This document shows, piece after piece, positions 12,835 to 28,178 of a stretch of DNA of 64,000 bases. A model generated the notes under the pieces. It saw only the letters and a program-made list of their open reading frames with translations. It searched no databases and had not been told where the DNA came from. The position numbers were made by a program, and so were the translations under genes. This stretch comes from Zygnema cylindricum (taxonomy: Eukaryota > Streptophyta > Zygnematophyceae > Zygnematales > Zygnemataceae), in assembly GCA_037447655.1 (NCBI GenBank), contig JBBHKE010003079.1, forward strand, positions 150,712 to 214,711, read 5' to 3'. The first letter of the stretch is position 1; each line of letters starts with the position of its first letter.

Positions 12835-15800
12835 AGTTTGCGTCCTCGGGCGAAATGGCTAGGAGTCGAGAATACTCGGTCAAAGCTTCCACATGGCTTC
12901 CAACGGAAGCGAGATAATCTGCCCGGCGCCGCATTGCCTTTGTGTGACAGTTGAAGATCTCAAGCGCTCTCTCACACGCAGCCATGGCTTCTTCATTTCT
13001 GCGGTCCACAACCATCGTGAACACCCACAAAAGGAGATGCAGATAAGCGTTTGATCAAGAATAAAACAGAAAACAAACAAAACAAAAAAAAAGTAACCAC
13101 AGAGGAAACACCAGGGGAGAAACCACTAGGGTTAGACTGAAACAGAAAAACAAACAACAAAATCATTTTTGACTAAAACAAAAAAGGGTTGTTAAGTAAC
13201 AAAGCTATACCAGAACAGGTTATTATAAATAGCAAAACTCGAGGAGCGACAGCATGGAAAAAGGACGAAAATCTCTGTTCAATAGAGTCACACCTCTCCC
13301 TCAGACCAACTTCTTTTCATTATTTTCCCCTCTCACTTCCCTTTGTTTATTTCACCTCATCCACATTCTCCACTATCCACTTAACCTCTCACAGTCATTA
13401 AAAATAACTTCCTAGAAAAAAAACTTACCGTTGTAATGCTGTAAGAGCTGTTGCGCGATTATAATGGAGAGAAGCGCATTTCTCCTCCGCTACAAGAGCA
13501 TTATCATATGCCTTCACAGCCATAGAGTAATTCTTTTTCCGAAACAAATCGTTCCCCCGAGACCTGTGACGAAGGGCAGTCCGGGTTTTGGTGAGGGAAA
13601 CGAGAACCTGTCACATATGGGAAAACATCAAAAAAAAGTTATTAAACACAGAAGTGACTGACATTAAAGAACATAGCACATGGAAAGTGTATAATCGTAC
13701 AACAGAAACCAAGAAGGAACTTCTTTTTTCAGATTAGTAACAGAGTAACAGCACAAAGAGAGAGGAGCGTTCCCAATTTAATGATCTGTTTTAAAATGGA
13801 ATCCGTAAATGGAAACCACAATGCTTATACAAGGATTCATCAAGGTCCCTCGAAGGGCATCCGTCAGGGGCTTGTTAATACGTGTGATGCATGAAACAGA
13901 GGACATGAAAAAGAGAATATTGTGATGGCTAACCTCTTGGCTAGAAATACAACAATTTTCGTCTTCGAACCCCTGAGAGGCCACAAGCTCCAAAACAGTT
14001 TCTAGAACTTTAATTCTTGACTCCAATTCTCCCATTGCAAGAAGTGCACGAGCCTGAATGGGGAAAAGACAGAAAGAACGAGAAAGTGAAAAGAAAGAGA
14101 GAGAAGAAAAAAAAGGAGAAGAGAAAGGAAAAAAAATTAGAGTCAATACTTGGCATGTTCCTCCGTTAAATGCAGAAAAATAACCACAATCGGCTGTCGC
14201 ATCTATGTCGACCTACAGTAAAAACAAAGATAGGGACTACAAAACTCAGAAGTTTACAAAAGTTCCAACAAGCAAGAATCTCAGAACATTTGCCAAAAAA
14301 AATGTGAAGGGGTTCAGATGAACTGCCAAAAAGGATACAAGAAGAATTGGTAAAGAAGTAAAGGACTGAAACAAAGATGAAAAGAAAAAGAATTTGTGAG
14401 AGAGGAGGGCAAAAATTAGGAAGGTTGGAGTCTGGTTTCATTGAAGGCACGATAGCATGTAACAATTGCAGCTTTTAACCCTTGCAAAACCTGCTTGAAG
14501 ATAGAACTAAAGATGTAAGAAGATGTAGAACTAAAATTAAAACATTAGGATTGAAATCACAGGAGTGATAGAACTTACTCCATCCCTAATTCAACACATG
14601 TTTATGTAGGTGCTCCTAAATATTGGCAAGTGTATTTGAAATGTTCACAAATAAGTAAACATAATATAAAAAGGCATCATAGGAGTGATTTTCGAATAGA
14701 CAAATATTGTATTCCAGACTAAATTTTGTGATGCGAGAAATAAATCATAAATTACAGCTTGGTCCGATGGTTTCAACTACATTGAAAAATAAATAACTGA
14801 GTAACCCATAATTACTTCAAGGCGAAATTAACTGCTGCATGTCTACCACACGCAAGAAATAACAATACCTTTCATATAGAAATTTAAACTACTTGAGCCA
14901 GACTTAAAAACAAATTACACTTTTGAATATCATCATACTCACAAAACCATGAAATGTACTCAAGTTACTATTGCTAAATGCATTCCTGAACAAAAATCAT
15001 CAATTACTCATTCAAGCTCACATCTTCCACTCACAACAACATGCACACTTCAAATGAACTCTACAAAATGTGTAAATCTGACCTTAATCATCAGAAAATG
15101 TGGTGCTCGTGGAGAAGTTTCTTGGAGGATAGGAGCCAGTAAAGCGAGAGTCGCGAGTGGATCTCCTCCTGTGGTTCTCTTTGAACTCCCAATATCACTC
15201 ACACCTTGAAGAAGAGCATTTGCCTCATCCACAATTTCTTTAACTTGACTAATTTGGTGATTGAGGTTGGTCCAATCGTGCAAGGAATCACTTCCCTGAC
15301 CCTCCAAAAACAGGCATAAATAGAGAAAATCTTAAAACCAGTACCAGCCTAATAAAAACTGTGAGAAAAAAAATTGGAAAAAAAAAATGCCATCACACAG
15401 AAGAGTGATACACATTACAGCAAACACTTGCCAACATTGTGATAAACTCCCTGTAACTTAACATAACCCCTTTATACCACAAAGCGAAAAAAAAAGAAAA
15501 AAATACATGGGAGACCAGTTCATAGTAAGGAAGTGACAAAAACTCCCGTTCGTTTACCCTGTTCAGAAAAAACCCTCACTATTAACCCAGACTATTAACT
15601 GTGAATTGAAACACTCACTGGTCCAGGATTGACTTCCGCAAAGTGCTTTTTGGCCACCTCTAGTTGCCCACACCTTAAAGATTCCATCCCATTCTCAAAA
15701 ACAACCCTATCAGCAGTTTCACGACAAAGTGCCACTTGGCAGCGTTTGAGAAGTTCTTCCAAAAGTCTCACTGCTGACTCGGCAAATGATTCTTCAGGTC

Positions 15801-18800
15801 CACTTGTCTCCTTGTCAACTACAGTACTACTAGTCAAAAGAGGTTCCTCATTTTTGATGGGTTCTTTCATGTGGTCACCTGCAAACCCTCCAAATTATAA
15901 ATTTGTTGAAGATTCAATCAAACTGGCATAAACAATGAAAGTTTTATTGAATACCCGAATTGAGTATATCAAGAACTGATGTAAACTCGAGGAACAAATA
16001 GGGTTCATCCAGAGGGTTTTAAGGAGTAGAAAAAAACACAGTATCCCAGGATAACTACATCAATGGGTGGCACAGGGCTACAACAAAAAGTAAATTAGGA
16101 TAAACAGTAAATTAGGATCATAGGATGATAACGGGGGGAAAAACAATGGAGCATGGCTTCGAAATAGATTTTTTCCAAAGCAATACAGATCCTGGCAAGT
16201 TGTTCAATAAGACATAATCGTATAATGTTACTATTTGTGGTTCTCAAGGAAACAACATAATGAGCAAGAATGGCACTCAGCTTAAATTCTGTGAACTACA
16301 CCTTGTATTAGTGTTGATGTCTTTTTCCTCACTTCAAACATCTTTTCTCCGTGGACACTTGACGGTTGCGATTGAAAGGCAAGATTCTCACCATCCAATT
16401 GACAGTCTCCAATCAAAAATCAGACATATGTGCACAGAGAAAAGATGGTGAAGTGGCTAAAAGAACATTAACACTAATAGCGATACACAGTGTAACGTAT
16501 TAACTTGCTTTACATTTGTCGTGATCAATTGAAGTTTTTTCTATAAGCCTAAAAATAACACACAATAGGGTTAATCATGTACAGTTTGTTAAGATGGAAT
16601 CAGCACATAATTTATGGCCAATTTTCTTACCTCCAGCTTTGCCATCTGGTACTGACACCAGCAAATCCTCCGTGTAACTTGAACCTGACTTGAGTTCCTC
16701 CTTTTCACCTCCATTTTCTGCCTCTTTCAACGACAGATTTGCTAAAGTTGGTTCACCAATATATGCCTTCAACCCAACTCCAGCAACTTCCTTGTTTTCT
16801 GTACCCGTATGTCCAAGAAGTACAGCTTCTGATTCTTTTGGTCCATCTCCTGACCTATCATCCACACTATTTTCTACCGTACTCCCACCCACATCACCCC
16901 CGTTTTCGCCAACAGTTTTTTCTTCATCTTTCTTTTCCTTCAACTCCAACAATCTTTGCTTCTGTTTGGCTTGATATGAAGGCAGATCGGGGAAAAGATT
17001 GCGGTATTGTGGATTCTGGAGTAATTTTTCCCCTGATTCAGCAGCTACCTGTTTTTTTTCTTCAACCTATTACCAATAGACAGAATCAAGAATTTAGACA
17101 AACGAAAAACATCGGAATTGAACTCTGTTAAAACATAAACAAGAGAAATAATAAAAATCCATAAGTTACACCATGAGTCGCTTTAGTGTTAATAATACTA
17201 ATTTGGTGCCGGTTATTTTCAGCCCTTGGACATAAAATAGCATTAATAATAATAATAGTTTTTTTCTTGATGCTAATTTGGGGATCAGTTGGAAATAGTC
17301 CATGTCGCACGGACTTAGAATTAGAATGAATAACAATAGAATAAACCCTGTGCTATATATTTCTTAACGCTAACAGCAATACACGGTGTAACACAAAATA
17401 AGCATCCAATTTCCAGGTGAAAACTTGCAAAAGTGTCACATTCGATATCTTTGAGAAGCGATTAAGGACCAAACAGCAAATCGTACTAACCGAAGTTTCT
17501 ATCGAACCTGTCGTCGGTGTTGTATCCAGCATAAAGGACAGGAGGCCTGTCAACACCGATGCCACAGACCTGCAAAACCATTTCCATGGAATGTCAACCA
17601 CGGCAGATAAAAGTCATAATCTAAGTGCATCGTTGTCTAATGAACTAACAGTATTGAGAATGCTGCTAAAAGTACACCACATGCTATCAAACCAAGCTTT
17701 TAAACGGCTGTTTGATTCTGCTACACTTCGGAGACTGTGTTCATCTTTCCAGAATGAGGTTGACAAGTGCCCTTTCCTAGTACCACGCATACATCTGTAA
17801 TTCTATCCTTGGAAAAACGTAGGTTCACATGGTCCCCACCAAAATTCAAATATGTAAGACTTTAAATCAGATAACATCTGAAGTTACTGTGAACAACAAA
17901 GACCTAAATGCTTACCAAATTGCATCAACTGCGGAGATGAGAACCAAACTGTTGGAGATGGATGATTTGGCCTTACCACATCGGATTCCACGTTTCTGCG
18001 TCCCCTCCAACATGTGGTACCACCAGTACACAACCGATAAGCCACATCACGAACATGTTTAATGGAGGTGATTTCAGTACAAGGATTCAGTTGTCGAAGT
18101 GAACATCATCTCACAAAGCAAAAACAATGAAAAGTTCAATATAATTCACATATGTCTAAAGATTTTGTAGACTTGGTGGAAATTGGCGTTCAAACAAAAG
18201 CATGTCACTCCACAACCAGTCTAAAGATAATCATCAAACTTTGGTTAAGTGAAGATTGAAAATATAAATATATATATATTTAAGTTCACCATGCTATGGT
18301 GATCAAATGTTCCAAACCATTCGGACAGACCTTTTTTTTAACTTTTTCACAAAACCACAAAAAATAAACAAGTCCAGACCGTGAACTACATTTAGGAACC
18401 TAGCAAACACTTCCACAACCTCCGACATTGTCATACATTAATTTAAGATTGAGGCTTTAATCAGCTTATCACAGTCAAACCCCTGGCGCCAAAACCAGAA
18501 CCAATAAGACTGTGCTTTAAAAAGATAATGTCCAACTTAACTTTTCAATTCAATTTCAGCAAATGTGTAAATGGCTGTGTATATCCATAAATAGGAACAC
18601 ATTTGAGTAACTTCTATCAGACAAACTGTAAACGCTTTGGTTTCATTACATGTTCTGGACTACAAGATGCATTCTCAAACTTGAGTCACAAAAATTGACC
18701 ACTGTTTAAATGGCGATTCAAAAGAAGAAAACTACAGGCAAAAACCATAACTAGCTTGGCAAAGAAACTAAAACAGATAGAAACTGTCTCATTGAACCTG

Positions 18801-19458
18801 CCATTAAAACCAGAAGTTGCCTAATTAAAATAGAGAAATGCATCGTGAACTTAGGTAAAAATATGCGACTTATGACGATCATGAAATAAAAACATGCCAA
18901 TATCCTGCAGCAATTTCATATTTCAATAAACGCCTCTAAAAAACCAAAGATAATTTTAAAAAAACTCAGAATTTAGTACCTGGATGGAAATCGGACATGG
19001 ATAAACAAAGTCTTGTACCAGTCTTGAACCTTCCAGAAGGAGTCAGCATCATGATTGCTGGAGGTTTAAACGGATAATCCGGTGGAAACTTAATTTTACC
19101 AATGTACCATCCACCTTCGTACGGACTTTTATCAGGACCTTCAATAAGAAAGTGCCATTCCAATATGTCTGACTCATTGACAGCAATGCCACTAGAGATT
19201 AAGGTCAAAAAATTAAAAAAGTTAAAACTGGACAAAATTGGTTCTGTAAGATTCAATGCAATGCATTCCCAAGAAGCACTTTAAGAGGCCGAGAAAAAAG
19301 GTTGGGAGAGAAGAGAGAGGAAGAAGAAAATCGGAGATAGAGGGAAGACCAAAAACTGAAAAAAACAGGGACAGCACAGGAATGAAAGGAGGAGGTTCCT
19401 GGAGGAAACTTTTCATCTCTTTCTTCAGTTTAACCAAACAAGTCTTCTTTGCAGCCAT
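12794..19458 (-). CDS. Fusion protein: UBC6/UBE2J-type ubiquitin-conjugating enzyme (E2) plus DNAJC7-like TPR module
   Basis: Eleven exons join in one frame of about 625 codons: 19373-19458, 18980-19191, 17977-17995 (19 nt), 17491-17569, 16631-17066, 15619-15878, 15083-15301, 14150-14212, 13934-14053, 13429-13607, 12794-12998. Residues 1-~165 are a UBC6-like E2: [29 protein letters not shown], then [10 protein letters not shown] with the catalytic Cys near residue 91, TWNPMW in the micro-exon and [17 protein letters not shown]. Residues ~180-280 are an acidic linker. Residues ~280-625 are TPR-like helices, ending in a repeat pair starting [20 protein letters not shown] and ..[20 protein letters not shown]. 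Known UBC6/UBE2J enzymes end in a membrane anchor and act in ER-associated degradation; here no transmembrane segment is seen. Splice phases agree at every junction; only the exon 1 donor (19373, CT/GTCC) is doubtful. Two separate genes read as one is the alternative, but the linker exon ends GGAG/GTAAG and its phase fits the TPR exon exactly. Confidence 0.7.
16302..16494. mobile_element. MITE-like element in an intron of the E2-TPR gene
   Basis: The left end (near 16300) reads TACACCTTGTATTAGTGTTG. The right end (near 16470-16496) carries the imperfect inverse AACACTAATAGCGATACACA followed by GTGTA. About 195 bp, TA flanked, no ORF. Same family as the elements at 2148, 5333 and 17168. Confidence 0.45.
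17168..17391. mobile_element. MITE-like element in an intron of the E2-TPR gene
   Basis: The right end near 17363-17393 (AACGCTAACAGCAATACACG then GTGTA) is the inverse of a degenerate left end near 17166 (TACACCATGAGTCGCTTTAG). About 225 bp, the same length as the copy at 2148. It lies between the E2 core exon and the linker exon. Confidence 0.4.
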
Positions 19459-20915
19459 GGATTCAGCTCGAGGGGAAAACTTTTCCAAAATCGGGAGCTA
19501 TTTCTGAATAAGAAACAGACAAAAGAACTGAGAGAGGGCGAGAGAAAGAAAGTATGGTCCTTCGTGCGAAAAGACAATATTCCTCTGGATTACATCATAG
19601 AATGGCATCATTACCGTGCACGCAGACGGCCGTCACATTTAACCGGTAACTGGAAGTCATTTAGTACGTTTAGTACAATCGTACAGAATACAGAACGCAC
19701 TAAGTCTATGGGTGATGTTCCATCATGGCAGTTACACGAACAGTTCAAATTGGAAACTGACCTAAGGTCAGTTCAAAAAGCAATCATTACACTGATTACA
19801 AAAGTCAACAGCCAAATGTTTTAAATTTTTAGTCAGCCAATTCTTTTAAAATTTTAGTTGAAAAACGAGGTGCTGATCATTGCTGGTTTCATTACAACCT
19901 TAAGGGTACTTTCGCATGTGCTAAAGTTACAGTTATTTTTTGTCGTTTTCCTCCATAACTTAGAAAAAAACGAGAAAATCCGCAGCCGTACCAAATTATT
20001 GAAATTACCACCGTACAAGTTGCGTTACCCTGAAACTTTATATGTACTGGAGTTTGTCGTCTAGCGCGATGCAGTTTGTCGTCTAGCGCGTTTCGACTCA
20101 CTTTCGCGTCCTTCCAACGCATCTTCAAACTTTATATGAAATCACCTCGCGAGGTGATTTTAAATAAAGTTCCATGAGGTGAGCGAATAGGCAGATGCTG
20201 TCACACGTGTCGGAAGTTTTTGACATTTTTTGTGCACGGAGTACCAAAAAGAAACCCACTGCACGTTTACAGCCGGTGCGTGACTTTTTTCCGTGCACCT
20301 TTTTCCGCACAAGAGCCGAGGAGGTGGTCTCGACCAACGGAGGACATTTCGCAAAAGCGAAGTCCGTGAAAACTCCCCTCTCTCTCTCCCTCTCCCACTA
20401 CCACGTATATCTCACAATTTTTGCAATGAAGAACGTAAATAATAGTATCAAATGACATATCACTAAAAACAAATTCTTTTTACTATCTTTGGGTGTATTT
20501 TGATGGCAACTAGAGTGAAAAAAGACTATTAAACAAAATCGATAAACCATGGCGGAAAGTTTTAGAATTTGTGACGTCGACGCTGTCATCATTTGAGCGT
20601 GACGTCAAAATGTCACAAACCCTAAACAACTACAATGTCACAAGTTGTTAGACGTCTACAACCGTCGCTATTTTGTAAACGTCATCAATTGTCGCGAGTT
20701 TTGCAGTCGTCTACAACCGTCACAAACTACACCCACGTCTACATCCGTCTTTATCTAAAGTAACGATTTCATTTATTCACGTACGAATGCTTTGAAAGTA
20801 GTACGGAGAATCTTCGCTAAAAAAAAAGTTACAAAACTAAAGTTTCGGTTACATGCGAAAGTATCCTAAGACGAAGGAATGCAAAAAAGTAGAACATAGG
20901 ATGATCTGTGTTTAC
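19459..20915. other. Intergenic region upstream of the E2-TPR gene
   Basis: Likely promoter side of the E2-TPR gene. A palindrome ATCACCTCGCGAGGTGAT lies at 20141-20158, and a short CT-rich tract (CCCTCTCTCTCTCCCTCTCC) at about 20375-20395. Around 20570-20760 there are loose repeats of GTCGTCTACAACCGTC-like words. No gene seen. Confidence 0.35.
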
Positions 20916-20916
20916 T

Positions 20917-21384
20917 AGTGTTGTGTATCGGCAATAAATTTGTCGCGATAACACCGATACCGATAGTTATCGGTTATCGAACTGTTAGGGGTCTCGATAT
21001 ATCGCTCCGAGCCCAACAAATTCCTTATCGGCGATAAATGAAAAAAATATAGTACGAAAAATAGTACTCTATAATATATTGTATTATATTTTTCACTGTA
21101 TATAGCATGCCATACCACGTGTAACAACCTATTCCGTACTCTGGATAACGGAATAACGACGGCTCAGTACGACAGAATAAACCGTACAACTGTACATTAA
21201 GAACCGTAAAATCATCACCGATAGTTATCGTTATCGTTGTTATCGCGATAAAAAAGCGATATTATCGGTTTTCTATCGGTAGAAACATCGGTGTCGATAT
21301 ATCGTGCCAATATATTGATTATCCGCAAGCCAAAAAAAGATACATATTGACTATCGACAAAACCCTGCTATTACACAACACTAC
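20917..21384. mobile_element. MITE-like element, copy 1 (TAGTGTTGTGTA ends)
   Basis: Starts TAGTGTTGTGTATCGGCAAT and ends ..TTACACAACACTA, an imperfect inverted repeat. The interior is full of palindromic words (TATCGCGATAA, CGATAGTTATCG), so the whole element can fold. About 465 bp, no ORF. The ends resemble those of hAT-type non-autonomous elements, but target duplications are not clear. Confidence 0.55.
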
Positions 21385-21410
21385 TGTTTACGCTTGTAAG
21401 AATCTTAACA

Positions 21411-21882
21411 GTAGTGTTTTGTATAGACAAGAAATCTATCGCGATAACAGCGATACCAATAGTTATCAGTTATCGAACGATCAAGGTTTTTGATATATCG
21501 CTCCGAGACCAACAAATTCTTTATCGCGATAAGTGGAAAAAATATAGTACACTATATAATATTACTTTATAATATACTGTATTATATTTTTCACAATGTA
21601 TAGCGTGGTATGCCACGTGTAACAACCTGTTCCGTACTCTGTGTAACAAAATAACGGCGGCTCAGTACGGTAGAATAAATTGTAGAATTGTACAGTACTA
21701 ACCATACAATTATCGACAATAGTTATCGATACCAGTGCTATCGCGATAAAAAACCGATAATATCGGTTTTTTATCGCGATAACACCAGTTTTAATATTTC
21801 GTGCCAATATATCGATTATCGGCAAGCCAAAAAAAAGTGCATATCGATTATCGGCAAAACCTTGCCGATACACAAGACTACT
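21411..21882. mobile_element. MITE-like element, copy 2, direct orientation
   Basis: A diverged second copy of the preceding element, starting AGTAGTGTTTTGTATAGACA and ending ..GATACACAAGACTACT. It shares blocks such as CGATAACA.CGATACC.ATAG, TGCCACGTGTAACAACCT and GTGCCAATATAT with copy 1. The two lie about 30 bp apart in the same orientation, so a tandem insertion or segmental duplication is likely. Confidence 0.55.
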
Positions 21883-22159
21883 TAATAAGCCTACAGTAAA
21901 CATGTTATATAAAAAGAAAAGGTATTTAACGGTACTGACAAGTAATAAACAATATATAACCTCATGTCTTTGTTGATGGAATTGTGCAATGTGAAACATT
22001 TAACTCTCATCGCAAAGTTAGACCATCGCCTTTTGAACTAGAAATGTAATGGTTGATAATAATGTAAAAATGTGTGAATTGCTCGACAATTGTCTAACAA
22101 TAATAACGATAGGTAGTGTAGGTACTATAACTTTAAGGTCAATCTTAACATGCGAGGAT

Positions 22160-23762
22160 ATTTAAAACATGCATGCTAGTTAGCGCAAATTTAGTGCAAC
22201 GAGGTTCACAACTATCCTCAAGGCCCAACGTTGACCATGTATGCGGGCAGGTTAAAAATATGCTTCCGGGCCAATGAGAATTCAACACGTTGGGAAAATT
22301 CAAACTTATTTTTAAGGCCGACCACTGATTGATATTGTGCGCATATTTGCAAAATGTTTGCGGGCTAACGATCATTAAACTCGTCGGGAAAATTCAAATT
22401 TATTTTTAAGGTCGACCACTCATTGATGTTGTGCGCATACCTGCGAAATGTTTGCGTGCTATTGTTAACTGAACTCAAAGAGTCGATAACCTTATATCTT
22501 CACATTGACCAATGTGGCAGGCAAATTCAAAATATGTTTGCGAGTCTTATTGTTCATCAACCCAACGGGCAGATGCAATCGCGTATTGTTATATTTTGGT
22601 TAATTGAGTAGATTCGTCATTGCGACATACTTAAGATTATTGAGCGACTACATGGGCGATATATTTTATGGCGAAAAAATTGTTTTTGTCAAAATAAATT
22701 ATACTATAATTTATCATATACAAAAAAACACTGAGTGAAGTACTCAAGTTCAAGCTCCAAACTTCAAAGGCAGAAAGCACACTATACTACAATTTATTTA
22801 TGTTTACCGTCTAATTAATCTACTGTTTGGGTGCGTAAATCTTTATTAGGGTTAACACCATGTTATCAGTGCCCTTACATTACGACAATTGAACTTAACA
22901 TACAATTGATGATATTATTTTCCACTTAGCGCTAATATACGTATGGCTTAATTAGTGTCAACAACACTAAATTACGTGGTTTTTCAATAGTGTAGTTCTA
23001 CAAAATGTGACAGTTCGTACGAAAATTGTTTGTTATTTCGCACCAAATTACAATAAAAGTGTCGAATAACTTCATTCACATTCGATAAAAAAATAACAAT
23101 AAGATTCGATTTATGTCTAAAAAGACAAATGAGAGTAACGCAAACTTGGATTTGATAAAAAAAACAATAATAAAAGTTTGTGAATCTCTATTAGTGTTAA
23201 AAACTTGTTATCGGTGCCCGTACATTACGATTATTTAACCTAATATACAATTCATGAAATCATTTTCCACTTTATATTAGTATAAGTAGCGTTTAATTAG
23301 TATGAACAACAGTAATTTAATAGGTATTTAAATAGTGTAGTCTACAAAATATAATGGTACGTACGAAAATTCTTCGTTAATTCACATTAAGGTACAATTA
23401 AAATGTCAAATAACTTCATTGAAATTTGATAAAAAAAATAACAATAATATTTAATTCATATATAGAAAATAAGTAGAAGTACAAGAAACGTAACTTTGAT
23501 AAAAAAACAATAACAAAATTAGATATGTCAATGGCCAACGAAATGAAAACATAAATCTTGTTTAAAATGAATGTATCAACAATTTTATGAATGAAATTAA
23601 AACATAAATCTTGCTTAAAATGAATGTATCAACAATTTTATGATTTTTTGTGATTTTATTCAATCCAAACGCTTTATTTAAAATGACTTTCCCACAAGAA
23701 TTATTTATGTTGAAATGTTTTTATTTTTTAAATTGAATTTATTAGTGTGGAATATATATTAC

Positions 23763-23817
<55 letters not shown>

Positions 23818-24480
23818 TTTATTTTGATTCTTTGATGCAATTAAATTTAAAGTTAAAAAAAACATGGATATAATAATAAAAATAAAAAAATAAAAACAAA
23901 ACATAAAGTCATGAAAAAAAAAAAAAACAATTTGGAAAAATTTTTTTAAGACGACTAACTATATAAAAATGCATCCTCAAAATCCAAAATAAATTAAATA
24001 TTAGTATAAAATTTGTTAGTAAAATCCAGCCACAAATTATAAAAAAAAAAATAAAATCAAAAATGAAAAATAAACTAAAATAGTAAATTGTATGGTAAAA
24101 TAATGAATATAACGATGGAAATCATTAAAAAAATAACATAATGATTTTAAAATTGGGAATATAATTAATGAAGAAATATATAAAATTATTTGTAAAATTG
24201 AATCCAACAATGAAGTTTTAAGATAAAAAATATTCAACAGTTAATAAACACAAATACTTAAATCAACTAATTTAAGGAGTAATTTTTGAAAAGATAAGAA
24301 GAGTTAAAAAAAAAAATAAAAAAAAATCTAGATAATAAATGACGACGATGATGTTTTTTGGTTTTATAATGTATTATAAAAAAACTCAATAATAAACATT
24401 ACTAAACAAAAATATTATCAAAAAAAGATAAATTATTTAATAATTTTTTTATTTTTTGTTTATATTTTATTCATATAATT
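22160..24480. repeat. AT-rich dispersed repeat block, copy A
   Basis: Begins near ACATGCATGCTAGTTAGCGC and is repeated with substitutions at 33472-35745. Shared anchors include CAAGGCCCAACGTTGACCAT, GTCGATAACCTTATATCTTC, CTCAAGTTCAAGCTCCAA and CTAATTTACC/CTAATTAATC stretches in the same order. There is no long ORF on either strand. It may be a large non-autonomous element or a segmental duplication. An (AT)n run at about 23765-23813 lies inside. Confidence 0.6.
23765..23813. repeat. (AT)n microsatellite
   Basis: Uninterrupted AT dinucleotide run of about 45-50 bp, followed by a T-run, inside repeat block A. The equivalent place in block B has a shorter broken TATATATATAGATATATA. Confidence 0.9.
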
Positions 24481-26749
<2,269 letters not shown>

Positions 26750-26750
<1 letters not shown>

Positions 26751-27845
26751 CAAATTCGAACGTGACGAATGCGGTAACTCCCGCGTAGATTGAGCTCATT
26801 CGCGGTTTGACAGATGATCGGATTAAATTTGATCATCCCTCCAGACTGAGGTGTAATACGTTTAATCCACTTATCCGTCCCGACGAAGGTATACTGTCTT
26901 CATGGTTGTGGATGAGGTAACTATTACTTTTGAGACGGTGATAGGGATCTCATGTTGATGGACATGAGTGGATTGAGTGTATTCGCAGTTTGACAGATGG
27001 CCAGATTCGGAGGTGGCGATAGAGATCTCCAAGGTCTCGTATATCGGTGTATTAATAACTGTTGCTCTTGTGATAAGGATCTCATGCTGGTGGAGATGAG
27101 TGGATTGAGCGTATTCGCAATTTGACGGATGACCAAATTCGAAGGTGGCGGTAGAAGAAAATCAACACTTCAGAAATTGATCATCCGTCAAACCGCGAAT
27201 ACGTTAAATCTACTCATCCCTCTCGACCAAGGTGTAAAGTCCTATGTGTTGGTGGATGCGGGTATTGCTGCTTTTGCTAATGCTGATATCTACTCATCCC
27301 TCTCTTGATTGAGCATATTCGCGGTTTGACGGATGACTAGATTTGAAAGTGGCGTTAGAAGAAAATGAGCACTCTCTATCAACATCGGCAAAAGCAGCAA
27401 TTACTGCATCCACCAACACAAAAGACCCTACACCTCAGTTAGTGGATTGAGCGTATTCGCAGTTTGATAGATGACCAGATTCGAAGGTGCCGTTAAAAGA
27501 AAATAAGCACTCCCTATCAGCATCGGCAAGAGCAGCAGTTACCGCATCCACCAACACAGAAGACTTTACACCTCGGTCGAGAGGGATGGGTAGATTGAAC
27601 GTATTTGCGGTTTGACGAATGATGAGATTTTAAAAATCAGCATGAGATCTATATAAGCATCAGCGAGAACAACAGTTACCGCATCCACTAACACAGAAGA
27701 CTCTACACCTCGATCGAGAGGGATCAGTAGACTGAACGTATTCGCGGTTGGACGTATGATCAAATTCTGAAATGGCGCGAAATAGGTGTAGAGTCTCCTG
27801 TGTTCGTAGATGTTAGCCGCAAATACGTTCAAAATTTAATCCCTC
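26750..27845. repeat. Satellite-like array of direct and inverted units
   Basis: The core ATTGAGCGTATTCGC.GTTTGA C.GATGACCAGATTCGAAGG recurs with changes at about 26788, 26973, 27103, 27307, 27446, 27595 and 27731. The associated segment GCATCCACCAACACAGAAGA occurs near 27405, 27545 and 27680, and inverse copies (CATCCGTCAAACCGCGAATA) at about 27185. Spacing is irregular, 130-205 bp. Short frames across it (LANTLNPL-type peptides) are by-products. The array is visibly GC-richer than its AT-rich flanks. Confidence 0.65.
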
Positions 27846-27985
27846 CCGACCCGGTTTTTCTCACCTCAACTTTTGTTAACTCTGAAGATATTCAACTAAA
27901 AAGTACCCAAGATTAACAAAAAAAAATTGAATTTTATAAATTCAGTTATATGAAAAAAATATAGATTCAATAAAAAAAATAATCG

Positions 27986-28021
<36 letters not shown>

Positions 28022-28025
<4 letters not shown>

Positions 28026-28178
28026 AAGACTTCGTTAAGTTTATAAAAGTGATAGCTATGGGCTTAGACACGTTTCTAAGTATGAGATGCTTTGCTATAG
28101 TGTTTTTGTATTCCTATATTTTTTTGTCATTTTTTTCAATTTTAATCCCTACAAGTGGAACGATAGTCGAGAGCTTAG
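28022..28178. repeat. Inverted repeat, left arm (pairs with 28455-28612)
   Basis: About 155 bp is the near-perfect inverse of a stretch inside the gag-like region downstream: GCTATGGGCTTAGACACGTT here, AACGTGTCTAAGTCCATAGC there. The loop is about 275 bp. It replaces the expected LTR/leader of the Copia derivative at 28184. Confidence 0.75.
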
